NCBI GenBank assembly: GCA_902789835.1
Contig: CADAPN010000009.1
Span: 1-29,922 of the forward strand
Direction: 5' to 3'
Length of the DNA: 29,922 bases
Origin: Oscillospiraceae bacterium
Lineage (GTDB): Bacteria > Bacillota_A > Clostridia > Oscillospirales > Oscillospiraceae
Shown: one piece after another, positions 8,351-17,271 of the stretch
Layout: each line of letters begins with the position of its first letter
How positions within the stretch are numbered: position 1 is the first letter of the stretch
Made by a program: the position numbers and the translations under genes
The notes under the pieces: model-generated
The model's input: only the letters and a program-made list of their open reading frames with translations
Database searches by the model: none
Told to the model about the DNA's origin: nothing

Positions 8351-9304
8351 TTAAATCTGATTCACCTTTTCCCAGAGACTGCCGAGACTCTCGGCCGGCC
8401 GCGGTTCGGAACCGGCGGAAGACCGGGGCCGCGTGGGCCGATCCTTTTCCTGAATCTCTGCGAGAGTGTGCAGACCCTTTTCGTTCCAGCTCATCAGAAT
8501 CTTGTTCATGTAGGCGGGACTGAACTTGCGGGTATTGGTGACGGTCTTGTCATAGGCGAGGGCGATGGCATCCGGGGAGAAGCCCCAGTTCAGCCACTGC
8601 TCCACATATCGGCGTTCCGTATCCGTAAAGTCCCGGTCGACAATCTTCATGGAGGCCTTGATGTCACCTTCCAGGCTGCGCCGCTCTCTGGCGGCTCGGA
8701 TATAGCGTTCCGCGGAGTCAAAATCCGTAATACCGCGTTCGGCCCAGAGACGGGCTTCCGCTTCAAAGGCACGGGCGGACGGACGACGCCGTTCCCCGTA
8801 TTTCCATCGATAGAGTTCGGCGACGAAGTTCATCAGCTCCATCACAACTTCCGGCGGAAGATCCAGGTGATCATAGATCCCAAGAAGCTTGATGAGATCC
8901 GGCGTGCTGAGGGGACGGCCCATGATGAGCTGTGCTTCCGAAATCAGCGCGGAGAACGCGCTGTCATTCTCTTTGCGTGCCCGGACATCCTCTGCGGTAT
9001 AGTCCGGAAGATCAGGACGTTCCGGCAGGGAAGGTGCGTCTCCGGCAGGCGCCGGCGAAGCGGTATTATCTGCGGAAACAGGCGTCTGTTCCGTCAGAGG
9101 AAGCAGACCGAGCATCTCCAGACGCTCGATTGCCTCACTGAGGCGCTGCTTCGGGAGATAGAGCTCATGCGCAATATGATCACGATCCTCCATGCCGCGG
9201 CGGCAGAGATACAGATACAGCAGAGCCGCGTCACCGTCCCGGAGCCCGATAATCAGGTCGGCTGCCCGGGGAGAAATCAGTCTTTTCTCGTCCAAATCGT
9301 TCAT
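8351..9304 (-). CDS. DnaD-domain replication initiation/restart protein
   Basis: 317-residue protein with a winged-helix-like N-terminal part (about 10-75, with ALLYLYLCRRG) and a C-terminal DnaD domain. The domain signature is clear: QWLNWGFSPDAIALAYDKTV, NTRKFSPAYMNKILMSW and KGLHT. DnaD and DnaB proteins of Bacillota remodel DNA at oriC and at restart sites and recruit DnaI and the helicase; the downstream dnaI gene fits this. The middle region (about 75-150) is proline-rich and low complexity, then a second DnaD-like helical block lies around 110-210. The Shine-Dalgarno is weak (GGTG, about five bases before the ATG). It is transcribed from the promoter at 9353-9381, which overlaps a divergent one. 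Confidence 0.88.
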   Translation of the reverse strand: MNDLDEKRLISPRAADLIIGLRDGDAALLYLYLCRRGMEDRDHIAHELYLPKQRLSEAIERLEMLGLLPLTEQTPVSADNTASPAPAGDAPSLPERPDLPDYTAEDVRARKENDSAFSALISEAQLIMGRPLSTPDLIKLLGIYDHLDLPPEVVMELMNFVAELYRWKYGERRRPSARAFEAEARLWAERGITDFDSAERYIRAARERRSLEGDIKASMKIVDRDFTDTERRYVEQWLNWGFSPDAIALAYDKTVTNTRKFSPAYMNKILMSWNEKGLHTLAEIQEKDRPTRPRSSAGSEPRPAESLGSLWEKVNQI

Positions 9305-9352
9305 TTTTCACCAAAATAGGAATAATTCACAAATTGTTATCGTGGAGAACAT

Positions 9353-9381
9353 ATTATAGCATTAAAATTATCTTGTCGCAA
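9353..9381 (-). promoter_or_regulatory. Promoter for dnaD-dnaI
   Basis: On the minus strand TTGCGA (9381-9376) and TATAAT (9358-9353) are separated by 17 bases, with TGC directly before the -10 (extended -10). The -35 overlaps the -35 of the divergent plus-strand promoter by three bases. Confidence 0.8.
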
Positions 9382-9402
9382 TAGGGAAGAATGTGCTATA
9401 AT
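9373..9402 (+). promoter_or_regulatory. Promoter for the U32-maf-mreCD-mrdA operon
   Basis: TTGTCG (9373-9378) and a perfect TATAAT (9397-9402) are 18 bases apart, with TGC before the -10. The start codon of the first gene is 40 bases downstream. The -35 box overlaps that of the divergent dnaD promoter. Confidence 0.8.
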
Positions 9403-9442
9403 CATACAGTATGACTCTTTTCCAGATGTCAGGAGTATAATC

Positions 9443-11527
9443 ATGATGGAATTGCTTTCCCCGGCAGGATCCCCGGAAGCCGTCATCGCAGCGGTGCAGA
9501 ACGGCGCGGATGCGGTCTATCTCGGCCTTGGGGATTTTAATGCCCGACGGGGTGCACATAACTTTACACCGGAAGAATTTGAGAAGGCGGTACGCTATTG
9601 CCACCTTCGCGCCTGCCGCGTCTATGTGACGCTGAACACCCTGGTCAATGACCGGGAAATGACGGCCGCGCTGGCTGCGGCGAAGCTTGCTTCGGATAAG
9701 GGCGCGGATGCGATCCTGGTCCAGGATCTCGGCCTGGCCCGCGTGATCCATGAAGCACTCCCGGAGATCCCTCTTCATGCCAGTACCCAGATGAGCATCC
9801 ACAATCTTGCCGGAGCGGAAGCGGCGGCACAGATGGGAATTACCCGGGTGGTCCTGGCCAGAGAGCTGAACCTGGAGGAAATTCGCTTTATCTCGCAGCA
9901 CGCCAGTGTGGAGACGGAGGTGTTTGTACACGGGGCGCTCTGCTTCTGCCATTCGGGGCAGTGTTATCTCTCTGCCATGATCGGCCGACGCAGCGGAAAC
10001 CGGGGGATGTGTGCCCAGCCCTGCAGAATGCAGTATTCCCTCGGCGGGAGAATGGACGACTATCCGCTGTCACTAAAAGACAACTGCCTGGTGGACCGGC
10101 TCCAGGAGTTGGAAGACGCCGGCGTGAGCTGCGTGAAAATCGAAGGACGGATGAAACGGCCGGAATACACCGGGATTGTCACGGGCGTGTATTCCAAAGT
10201 TTTGAAAGAAAAACGCAAGCCGACAGGCGATGAGATGGAGCTGCTGGAACGCGTCTTTTCCAGACAGGGCTTTACGCAGGGATACCTGAACGGGGACAAA
10301 GCAGACATGCATGGAATCAGGGCGGAAGCGGATGAAGATCTCGACCGCCTCTATGCGGATGCTAGGCGCGCTTACAGCGACGGAGAAGTCCGCCGCGTTC
10401 CGATTCACTTCTACTCCCTGGTGGAGAAGGGAGAAAAGGCAAAGGCGATTGCTTTTGATGACGACGGAAACCGGGCGGTGGCCTTCGGACCTGTTCCGGA
10501 GCGGGCCAAGCGGCAGGGCGTCACGGCAGGGTACATCGTCGAACAGATGTATAAAACCGGAGGTACTCCGTTTACCGTCGTTGAAAACCAGGCGAAAGCG
10601 GATGAAGGGCTCTTCCTGCCCGCGTCAGAGATTAACGAACTGAGAAGAAAGCTGATCTCTGAGCTTTCGGAGAGACGAATGACGCCGAAACCGAGAGCAT
10701 ACAAGTCTGTGCCGCCCATGCCGGAGAGCCGAATCCAAAAAGGAGATCCGGTATCGATTTTCCAGGTTGCCACCGAAGAGCAGCTTGCTCCGGAGCTGGC
10801 GGAACTGCGGCCCGGATATCTCTACGCGCCTGCCCTGCTGATGGCGGAGCGTTTTGAGCGCGTGATGCCCTTCCTGACGAATGAAACGGTACCGGTAGCG
10901 GTGCTGCCCCGTGTGATTACGGACGATGAGGCGGAAACGGTCTATCGTGCACTGGAGAAGCTGGCACAGAACGGCGTGAAAGAGACACTGGTCGGGAACA
11001 TCGGCCATGTTGCCCTGGCAAAGCAGGCGGGGATGGCGGTGCGTGCGGATTTCGGCATGAACGCCTTCAACTCACGCACGCTGGATGTTCTGCGTTCAGC
11101 GGGTTTCCTCTCCGCCACGGCGTCCTTTGAACTGAGAATTTCCCAGATCCGGGATCTGAAGAAGCCCCTTGATACGGAAATGATTATCTACGGCCGGCTG
11201 CCGGTGATGGTGTCCGATCAGTGTGTGATCCGCCAAAGCGCCGGGAAATGCAACTGCCAGATCCCCGGACAGCTTTCCGACCGGACAGGCTCGGTGTTCC
11301 CGGTGGTAAAGGAATTCGGCTGCAGGAATGTGATTTATAACGCTCACAAGCTTTTCCTGGCGGACAAGCGCAGTGATGTCCTCGGTGCGGGACTCTGGGG
11401 CCTCCGTCTGATGTTTACCACAGAAAGCGCCAGAGAATGTGTGGAGGTAGCCAAGTCCTATCTCGGCCTGAACGATTATCAGCCGAATATGCTGACGAGA
11501 GGACTGTATTATCGAGGTGTGGAATGA
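9443..11527 (+). CDS. U32 peptidase-family protein (putative RNA hydroxylation factor)
   Basis: 694-residue protein of the U32 'peptidase' family, beginning MMELLSPAGSPEAVIAAVQNG, a hallmark N-terminus. The TIM-barrel-like core carries FVHGALCFCHSGQCYLS and SGNRGMCAQPCR, with cysteines at 167, 169, 174, 190 and 194 that likely bind an iron-sulfur cluster. The region beyond about 380 is the DUF3656/collagenase-type extension of long members. E. coli relatives (RlhA, TrhP) hydroxylate rRNA or tRNA, so an RNA-modification role is more likely than proteolysis, but which substrate is not visible. AGGAG lies seven bases before the ATG. The stop overlaps the maf start by four bases. Confidence 0.9.
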   Translation: MMELLSPAGSPEAVIAAVQNGADAVYLGLGDFNARRGAHNFTPEEFEKAVRYCHLRACRVYVTLNTLVNDREMTAALAAAKLASDKGADAILVQDLGLARVIHEALPEIPLHASTQMSIHNLAGAEAAAQMGITRVVLARELNLEEIRFISQHASVETEVFVHGALCFCHSGQCYLSAMIGRRSGNRGMCAQPCRMQYSLGGRMDDYPLSLKDNCLVDRLQELEDAGVSCVKIEGRMKRPEYTGIVTGVYSKVLKEKRKPTGDEMELLERVFSRQGFTQGYLNGDKADMHGIRAEADEDLDRLYADARRAYSDGEVRRVPIHFYSLVEKGEKAKAIAFDDDGNRAVAFGPVPERAKRQGVTAGYIVEQMYKTGGTPFTVVENQAKADEGLFLPASEINELRRKLISELSERRMTPKPRAYKSVPPMPESRIQKGDPVSIFQVATEEQLAPELAELRPGYLYAPALLMAERFERVMPFLTNETVPVAVLPRVITDDEAETVYRALEKLAQNGVKETLVGNIGHVALAKQAGMAVRADFGMNAFNSRTLDVLRSAGFLSATASFELRISQIRDLKKPLDTEMIIYGRLPVMVSDQCVIRQSAGKCNCQIPGQLSDRTGSVFPVVKEFGCRNVIYNAHKLFLADKRSDVLGAGLWGLRLMFTTESARECVEVAKSYLGLNDYQPNMLTRGLYYRGVE

Positions 11528-12105
11528 GAAAGAGAAACATCGTGCTCGCCTCCGCGTCTCCACGCAGGAGCGAACTGATGCATATGCTTGGGTTTGCAGA
11601 CGTGATCATCCATCCGGCTGCCGGAGAGGAACAGCCTCCGAAGGGGGCTTCTCCGGAGGAGACCGTGAAAGCGCTTTCGCATGCCAAGGCGAAAGAAGTT
11701 GCGGCCCTTTTTGATGACGATCCCCTGGTGATCGCGGCGGATACCATCGTCTGTCTGGACGGTGAAATTCTGGGAAAGCCGCATTCCGAAGAGCAGGCTT
11801 TCTCTATGCTTAAGCATCTCTCCGGACGGGATCACGAGGTTTACACCGGCGTGACGGTGCTGGACGGAGAAGGAGAGCTCTGCGAGGCAGAGCGCAGTGT
11901 CGTCCATTTTCGGCAGCTTTCCGACGAGGAAATCCGGCGATACATTGCCACCGGAGAGCCGATGGACAAAGCCGGCGCCTATGGCGCTCAGGAAAAAGGA
12001 GCCTTGTTTGTGCGGGCAATTGAAGGGGATTTCTTTAATGTAATGGGCCTGCCGGTCTGCAGACTCGGACAGATGCTGGCGAAGAAGGGAGTACCGATCC
12101 TTTGA
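11524..12105 (+). CDS. maf: Maf-family nucleotide pyrophosphatase
   Basis: 193-residue Maf/YhdE protein, which hydrolyses canonical or modified nucleoside triphosphates (dTTP/UTP in related enzymes) and has been tied to septum control in Bacillus. Family marks are LASASPRRSELM at the N-terminus, IAADTIVCLDGEILGKP with the catalytic Asp, SGRDHEVYTGV and DKAGAYGAQEKGALFV. The ATG overlaps the stop of the U32 gene (ATGA), and the stop overlaps the TTG start of mreC. This start was chosen because it gives the exact family N-terminus. Maf next to mreCD is a widespread arrangement. Confidence 0.95.
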   Translation: MRKRNIVLASASPRRSELMHMLGFADVIIHPAAGEEQPPKGASPEETVKALSHAKAKEVAALFDDDPLVIAADTIVCLDGEILGKPHSEEQAFSMLKHLSGRDHEVYTGVTVLDGEGELCEAERSVVHFRQLSDEEIRRYIATGEPMDKAGAYGAQEKGALFVRAIEGDFFNVMGLPVCRLGQMLAKKGVPIL

Positions 12106-12944
12106 AGGAATATCTGAGAAAAAACGGAATTCGGGTCGGGATCATCGTTGCGGCGGTTGTCCTGATCATCGGGCTTGGGACCGCGGCCAGAGGCGGACGC
12201 ATCGGATTTGTGCAGAACGCTCGCGGCACGGCATCCGCACCGCTGCAGAAGGTTCTGAGCTCAGCGGCCAACTGGTTCGATACCATCTACGGATACCTGT
12301 ATGAGTATGATTCGCTGATGGCGGAGAACGAGTCTCTGCGTTCCCAGCTGGCGGATGCACAGCAGTCGGCACGTGACGGCATCGAGGCATCGGAAGAAAA
12401 CGTGCGGCTTCGGGAGCTTCTGAATCTGCGTGACAAGCACTCGGACTATGTTCTGGAATCCAGCAAGGTTGTCCTCTGGTCCTCCTCCAACTGGTCCTCC
12501 TCTTTTACCATCAGCAAGGGGGCCAGAAGCGGGATCGAATACGGTGACCCGGTGATCACGGAGTACGGCGCGCTGGTCGGACAGATCACGGAACTCGGCG
12601 AGACCTGGTCAACCGTCAGCACGCTTATCGATGTTGACATGAGCGTCGGCGGAACGGTTGTTTCCACCGGCAGTTCCGGCATGGTGGTGGGCGAGTATTC
12701 CCTGATGAAACAGAAAAAGGCAAAACTGACCTTCCTTGCCGACGGAGCGCAGATTTTTGCCGGTGACGAGGTGACGACCTCCGGTTCCGGCGGCGCGTTC
12801 CCCGCGGGCCTTGTCATCGGAACCGTGACCAGCGTCCAGACGGAGGCCGGCGGACAGATCGAATACGGGATTGTCGAGCCTCAGGCAAATCTGGATTCGC
12901 TGGTGCAGGTTTTTATAATCAAAGACTTTGATGTGGTGGAGTAG
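12102..12944 (+). CDS. mreC: Rod-shape-determining protein MreC
   Basis: 280-residue membrane-anchored scaffold of the elongasome. A short cytoplasmic N-terminus is followed by one membrane segment (about 9-29), a coiled coil (about 65-100, YDSLMAENESLRSQLADAQ) and the beta-rich extracytoplasmic MreC domain, with SGIEYGDPVITEYGALVGQI and TSGSGGAFPAGLVIG. MreC links PBP2 and RodA to MreB on the other side of the membrane. The start is TTG overlapping the maf stop (TTGA), so translation is probably coupled; GAAGGGAG lies about ten bases upstream. mreB is not next to it. Confidence 0.93.
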   Translation: MKEYLRKNGIRVGIIVAAVVLIIGLGTAARGGRIGFVQNARGTASAPLQKVLSSAANWFDTIYGYLYEYDSLMAENESLRSQLADAQQSARDGIEASEENVRLRELLNLRDKHSDYVLESSKVVLWSSSNWSSSFTISKGARSGIEYGDPVITEYGALVGQITELGETWSTVSTLIDVDMSVGGTVVSTGSSGMVVGEYSLMKQKKAKLTFLADGAQIFAGDEVTTSGSGGAFPAGLVIGTVTSVQTEAGGQIEYGIVEPQANLDSLVQVFIIKDFDVVE

Positions 12945-12947
12945 AGC

Positions 12948-13463
12948 TTGAATACCATTATCCCAAAAGATTTTCTGGAAAAGATCAATGTCGGCAAGGT
13001 TCTGCGATATGCGATCTATCTGGTGGTGCTCCTGGCAATGCAGAACATTCTGTTCACGCAGCTGAGGATCCTCGGCGTATGCCCGATGTTTCTGCCGGCT
13101 GCGGCCGTGGCGATGGGCATGTTTGAGGGAGCCACCTGGGGACCGCTGTTCAGCCTGGTGCTGGGGATTTTCGCGGATATGGCATTTGTGGAAAATACCA
13201 TTTTCTTTACCCTGGCATTTCCGGCAATCAGCTTTGCATCGGCATTTATTTCGAATTTCTTTATCAACCGGCGTTTCTTTGCCTACATGGGCGCGGCAAT
13301 CCTCGGACTGCTTGCAACAGCGGGAGGGCAGCTTCTCAAAACCGCGGCGTCCGATACCTTTTCCATGGTGATGGTAACAACCGCGCTTCTGCAGACGGCC
13401 TGGTCTCTGCCGTTTGCGGTTCTGGCGTATTATCCGCCTGCCCGTCTCAGCAGACTTGAGTAA
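12948..13463 (+). CDS. mreD: Rod-shape-determining protein MreD
   Basis: 171-residue polytopic membrane protein with about five hydrophobic segments. LAMQNILFTQLRILGVCP and the run GPLFSLVLGIFADMAF are typical of MreD (the LG.xxDxxF pattern). It works with MreC and PBP2 in side-wall synthesis. The start is TTG, three bases after the mreC stop, with GGAG about eight bases upstream inside the end of mreC. An in-frame ATG further in would remove the first membrane segment, so TTG is preferred. Confidence 0.88.
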   Translation: MNTIIPKDFLEKINVGKVLRYAIYLVVLLAMQNILFTQLRILGVCPMFLPAAAVAMGMFEGATWGPLFSLVLGIFADMAFVENTIFFTLAFPAISFASAFISNFFINRRFFAYMGAAILGLLATAGGQLLKTAASDTFSMVMVTTALLQTAWSLPFAVLAYYPPARLSRLE

Positions 13464-13474
13464 AGGAGTCGTTC

Positions 13475-15595
13475 GTGAAACATCTTGTAAAACCCGGCAG
13501 AGTTGCTGCCATGGTCGTACTGGTTATCGTGATTCTGGTGGTCTATCTGACCTTCCTGTATCGCCTGCAGATCATTGAGGGTGAAAAGTACTATAACCAG
13601 AGCAATGAAATCACAAACACCGAGAGGACCGTTACCGCCGCGAGGGGAAACATCCTCGACCGCTACGGACGAATTATGGTCAGCAACAAGGAATGCTATA
13701 ACCTCAAGGTGGACAATGTCAAGCTCTTTGCCAACGCGGATCCGAATGCAGTCATCCTGGAGCTGGTCCACATGGTAGAGGGCTTCGGCGACCACTACAC
13801 CGACGACCTGCCCATCAGCCGGACACCGCCGTTTGAGTATGACGAGAATATGACGGATATTCAGCGCACCATGCTGAATGCCTACTTTGTCCGCCAGAAG
13901 CCGGACGGCCTGGCGGAAAACCCCAGTGCGGTCGAGCTGCTGAGCTTCATGCGGACGCGCTACGGAATAGACAACAGCTATTCCAGCGAAGAAATGCGCA
14001 TCATTGCCGGCGTCCGCTATTCCATCAATGTCCGCTATGCGGTCAATACGGCCGAATACCTGTTCGTGGAAGATGCGAGCATGGAGCTCATCTCATCCAT
14101 CATGGAAAACAAGCTGGTGGGCATTGAGGTTCAGCGTGCATACATCCGCAATTACGAGACGGAATACGCCGCCCACATCCTCGGCTACACCGGACTGATG
14201 ACGCAGGAGGAGTATGAACGGTATTCGCTGCTGAACTATGCAAACGACGCCATGGTGGGAAAGGACGGCGTGGAATACGCCTTTGAGGAATACCTGCACG
14301 GCAAGGACGGCACGGTGAGCGAAACACAGAACAACGCCGGCACGGTGCTCAGCACTGTCTACATCGAAGAACCGGAGCCGGGGGCCCATATCTACCTGAC
14401 CATCGACAAGGTCCTTCAGGAACAGACGGAGCGTATTCTGAACAACACCATCAATACCATGATCATGAACCGGAATCAGGAGCGCGCCGAAGGCATTGAG
14501 CGCGGCGACTATGACCCGGAGATGAAGGACGAGATCACCGGCGCTGCGGCCGTTGTGGTAAAGGTCAACACCGGGGAGCCTCTCGCGATCGCAAGCTGGC
14601 CCACTTATGACGGCGCGAGCATCATCGAGAAGTATCAGGAACTGATGGAGACCCCGAATGCACCGCTTTTCAACCGTGCGCTGATGGGTGCCTACGCCCC
14701 GGGATCGGCCTTCAAACCCTGCGTTGCGACAGCGGTTCTGACAGAAGGCCAGATCAATACGGAATACAAGATCAAGTGTGAAGGTGTCTTCACAAAGTAC
14801 GCCGCGGAAGGATACGCGCCTGAGTGCTGGATCTGGAACAGCGTCAAGGGAGAACACTATACCCACCCGGAGGAAAACGTCACGACGGCGCTTCGCGACT
14901 CGTGCAACTACTTCTTCTATTCCGTCGGCCACGATCTCGGCATTGACAAGATGGGCGAATATGCCCATGCCTACGGCCTCGGCGTCAGCACGGGCATTGA
15001 ACTGGTCGAGACCCGCGGCAACATGTCCAACGAAGCAAACCACGCGGACTACACCGGTACCGTGTGGCGCATCGGTGACACGATGCAGGCCGCCATCGGA
15101 CAGTCGGACAGCATATTTTCGCCCCTGCAGCTGGCGGAGTACTGTGCGACGGTGGCAAACTCCGGGCACCGCTATTCCGCGTCCATCCTCAAGACTGTCC
15201 GAAATTATGACTACAGCAAGAAGATCTATGAGCGTGAGCCGGAGGTCCTGAACACCATCCGCTCTCCGGAATACAACTGGCTGGCAATCCACGAAGGCAT
15301 GTACATGGTTCTGAACGACTGGATCAACGAACAGAATGCTGTTGTATGGACGGCCTGCCCCTGGATCTGTGCCGGCAAGACCGGAACGGCACAGAAAGGT
15401 GAGAAGATCACCAACGACGGTATTTTTATCTGCTACGGCCCCTACAGTGATCCGGACGTTGCGATCGCCGTGGTTGTGGAACGCGGCGGATCCGGTGCAA
15501 ACGTCCAGCGTATCGCGCGACGCATTATGGATGCGTATATCAATATCTGCAGTTATTCGGACTCCTCGGAAGATGAAATGACACTGCTGAGATAA
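13475..15595 (+). CDS. mrdA: Class B penicillin-binding protein 2 (MrdA), elongation transpeptidase
   Basis: 706-residue peptidoglycan transpeptidase of the rod system. One N-terminal membrane anchor (about 10-30) is followed by the PBP dimerisation domain with RGNILDRYGRIM (58-68), a hallmark of class B PBPs, and then the transpeptidase domain. All three active-site motifs are intact: SxxK as SAFK (Ser411-Lys414), SxN as SCN (476-478) and KTG at 635-637. The GTG start has AAAGGAG six bases upstream. It is 11 bases after mreD, so it is the last gene of the elongation operon. Many Clostridia continue with minC, minD, minE and rodA; here glycan genes follow instead. Confidence 0.94.
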   Translation: MKHLVKPGRVAAMVVLVIVILVVYLTFLYRLQIIEGEKYYNQSNEITNTERTVTAARGNILDRYGRIMVSNKECYNLKVDNVKLFANADPNAVILELVHMVEGFGDHYTDDLPISRTPPFEYDENMTDIQRTMLNAYFVRQKPDGLAENPSAVELLSFMRTRYGIDNSYSSEEMRIIAGVRYSINVRYAVNTAEYLFVEDASMELISSIMENKLVGIEVQRAYIRNYETEYAAHILGYTGLMTQEEYERYSLLNYANDAMVGKDGVEYAFEEYLHGKDGTVSETQNNAGTVLSTVYIEEPEPGAHIYLTIDKVLQEQTERILNNTINTMIMNRNQERAEGIERGDYDPEMKDEITGAAAVVVKVNTGEPLAIASWPTYDGASIIEKYQELMETPNAPLFNRALMGAYAPGSAFKPCVATAVLTEGQINTEYKIKCEGVFTKYAAEGYAPECWIWNSVKGEHYTHPEENVTTALRDSCNYFFYSVGHDLGIDKMGEYAHAYGLGVSTGIELVETRGNMSNEANHADYTGTVWRIGDTMQAAIGQSDSIFSPLQLAEYCATVANSGHRYSASILKTVRNYDYSKKIYEREPEVLNTIRSPEYNWLAIHEGMYMVLNDWINEQNAVVWTACPWICAGKTGTAQKGEKITNDGIFICYGPYSDPDVAIAVVVERGGSGANVQRIARRIMDAYINICSYSDSSEDEMTLLR

Positions 15596-15683
15596 CCGGG
15601 CGCGGAGCCCGATTCGGATTGAAAACGGGATGAACAGTCTGAAAATATGACGATTTGGAAGGCCTTGATGGAGGAACAGACCA

Positions 15684-17237
15684 ATGGATTTCGATTATGC
15701 TAAGGAACTGCGGCGCTTCTGCCGCTTTGCGCTGATCAATCTGCTGATCTGTCTGGCGGCTTACCAGCTCTTGATTTCCAATGAGCTGGTAAATACTTAC
15801 GATGCGTTATGGAGCGGAGCCGAATACAGAAACTACCTCTGGGTTATCGAGATCGGCCGCTGGCTCTGGCCGGCTGTGGGACTTGCGCAGATGAATATCT
15901 GCCCCGAACCGTTTACCTCAATCCTGGCGCTTTCCTTCTTCGTGCTGGGAAGCTGTGCCGTGGCATTCTGGCTTGGCGTGAAGGACTCGGCCAGGGGATA
16001 CCTGCTGGTTCTGACTTCAGTGATCAGTACGGCGGTATGTGCGGACCTTTCTCACCGTTACATGTCACCGGTGTTCGGCCTTTCATTTTTACTCAGTGTG
16101 TTGGCGGCCTGGATGCTCAGCAGAGAAAAGACTCTGTCGTGGTTGGCATCGGTACTCTGCCTGACGTTTGCGCTCGGCCTGTATCAGGCCAACATCGGCT
16201 GCGCCTGTGTGCTGGTGCTGGTTTTCCTGATCCGCCTGCTGCAGGATGGGGCAGAGACAAGGAAGGTTTTCGGATTTCTTGGCAGAACCGTTTCGTCGTT
16301 TCTGTGCTCTTTTATCATTTATAAGCTGATCTGGGATCTTGCCCTGAATCTTTGCCACGTAGAGGCTTCATCCTACCGGGGCGGGGGAGATGCGTCGGTG
16401 CTGAAAATAATCACATCTCTTCCGGTTTCAATCAAAAAAGTCTATCTTGAATTCTATCGTTATTTCTTTGAAAACGAACTGAAGTATCATGTTTATCAGC
16501 GGCTGGCGCCTTTTCGGCTGATGCTCGTCTGCCTGCTGGCGGTTACGGTGATTCTCATCGGGAGAAAGCTTTGGTCCCGTCCCTTGGGAGCGAAGCTGGG
16601 TGCGATGGGCTGCCTGCTGCTGATACCGCCTGCTGCGAATGTGGCCCAGATTCTTTCGGTGGATACCCTCGGGACATCCATCCAGATGACCTTGCCGATG
16701 GCGACGGTGTTCCCGTTCCTGCTGTGTGTCGCCGATTCTGTCCCGCTGATGTCCAGGCCGGAAGCAAAGCGAAACTGGCTGGGGCTGGTTTCCGGCTTTC
16801 GCGCCCTTTGCATGATTGTTATTCTTGGCGGGAGCCTGATGATGATTTCAACCGATCAGCATGTCATGCTGAAGAGCAGAGAAACCGCGGTCAACATGAT
16901 GAATCGGATTGTAGGGGATCTTGGGGAGGACACCAATCCAGAGGGGGGCGTGTTCTTTATCGGGCGCCCGTCGGATAATCCGATTTTCCTGAAGGATCAG
17001 CTTTGGGAGCGATCAAACGACTATGCCCACTATGGCGAGTTCTGGCTTGGCGGAAGTATGACGATCCAATCCTATTTCGGCTATGTGCGAGACACAGGGG
17101 TCCTTCTTAATTTCAACTGGGACGTGGACACATGGAACGAGATCAAAAATCGTGAGGATGTGAAAGCTATGCCGGTGTACCCGGATGACGGGTACATCCG
17201 CAAAATCGGGAATGCAATGGTTGTAAAGCTTTCCTGA
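15684..17237 (+). CDS. GtrII-like membrane glucosyltransferase, copy 1
   Basis: 517-residue polytopic protein with about ten hydrophobic segments, resembling the glucosyl-transferase GtrII family, which moves glucose from undecaprenyl phosphate to a cell-surface glycan outside the membrane. After the first membrane segment come NTYDALWSGAEYRNY and IEIGRWLWP, with Asp40 and Glu75 (in CPEPFTS) as candidate acidic catalytic residues. GLYQANIGCA in a later segment is also typical. The C-terminal 120 residues form a soluble domain containing MISTDQHVMLKSR and MPVYPDDGYIRKIG. The assignment rests on family resemblance; another GT-C family is possible. GGAGG lies upstream of the ATG. A long paralogue follows after 34 bases. 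No GtrA flippase or GtrB transferase is in the window. Confidence 0.72.
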   Translation: MDFDYAKELRRFCRFALINLLICLAAYQLLISNELVNTYDALWSGAEYRNYLWVIEIGRWLWPAVGLAQMNICPEPFTSILALSFFVLGSCAVAFWLGVKDSARGYLLVLTSVISTAVCADLSHRYMSPVFGLSFLLSVLAAWMLSREKTLSWLASVLCLTFALGLYQANIGCACVLVLVFLIRLLQDGAETRKVFGFLGRTVSSFLCSFIIYKLIWDLALNLCHVEASSYRGGGDASVLKIITSLPVSIKKVYLEFYRYFFENELKYHVYQRLAPFRLMLVCLLAVTVILIGRKLWSRPLGAKLGAMGCLLLIPPAANVAQILSVDTLGTSIQMTLPMATVFPFLLCVADSVPLMSRPEAKRNWLGLVSGFRALCMIVILGGSLMMISTDQHVMLKSRETAVNMMNRIVGDLGEDTNPEGGVFFIGRPSDNPIFLKDQLWERSNDYAHYGEFWLGGSMTIQSYFGYVRDTGVLLNFNWDVDTWNEIKNREDVKAMPVYPDDGYIRKIGNAMVVKLS

Positions 17238-17271
17238 CTGTCGTAAACACTGATCTTATGAGGATGAAGAG

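Noticed and set aside
14093..15292. 399-codon minus-strand open frame inside mrdA
   Set aside because: Shadow of a gene with all three penicillin-binding motifs; no start signals of its own.
15600..15647. Hairpin and weak promoter between mrdA and the first GtrII-like gene
   Set aside because: A 5-bp stem (CGGGC/GCCCG) lacks a T-run, and TTGAAA at 15619 has no acceptable -10 at 16-18 bases, so neither a terminator nor a promoter is supported.
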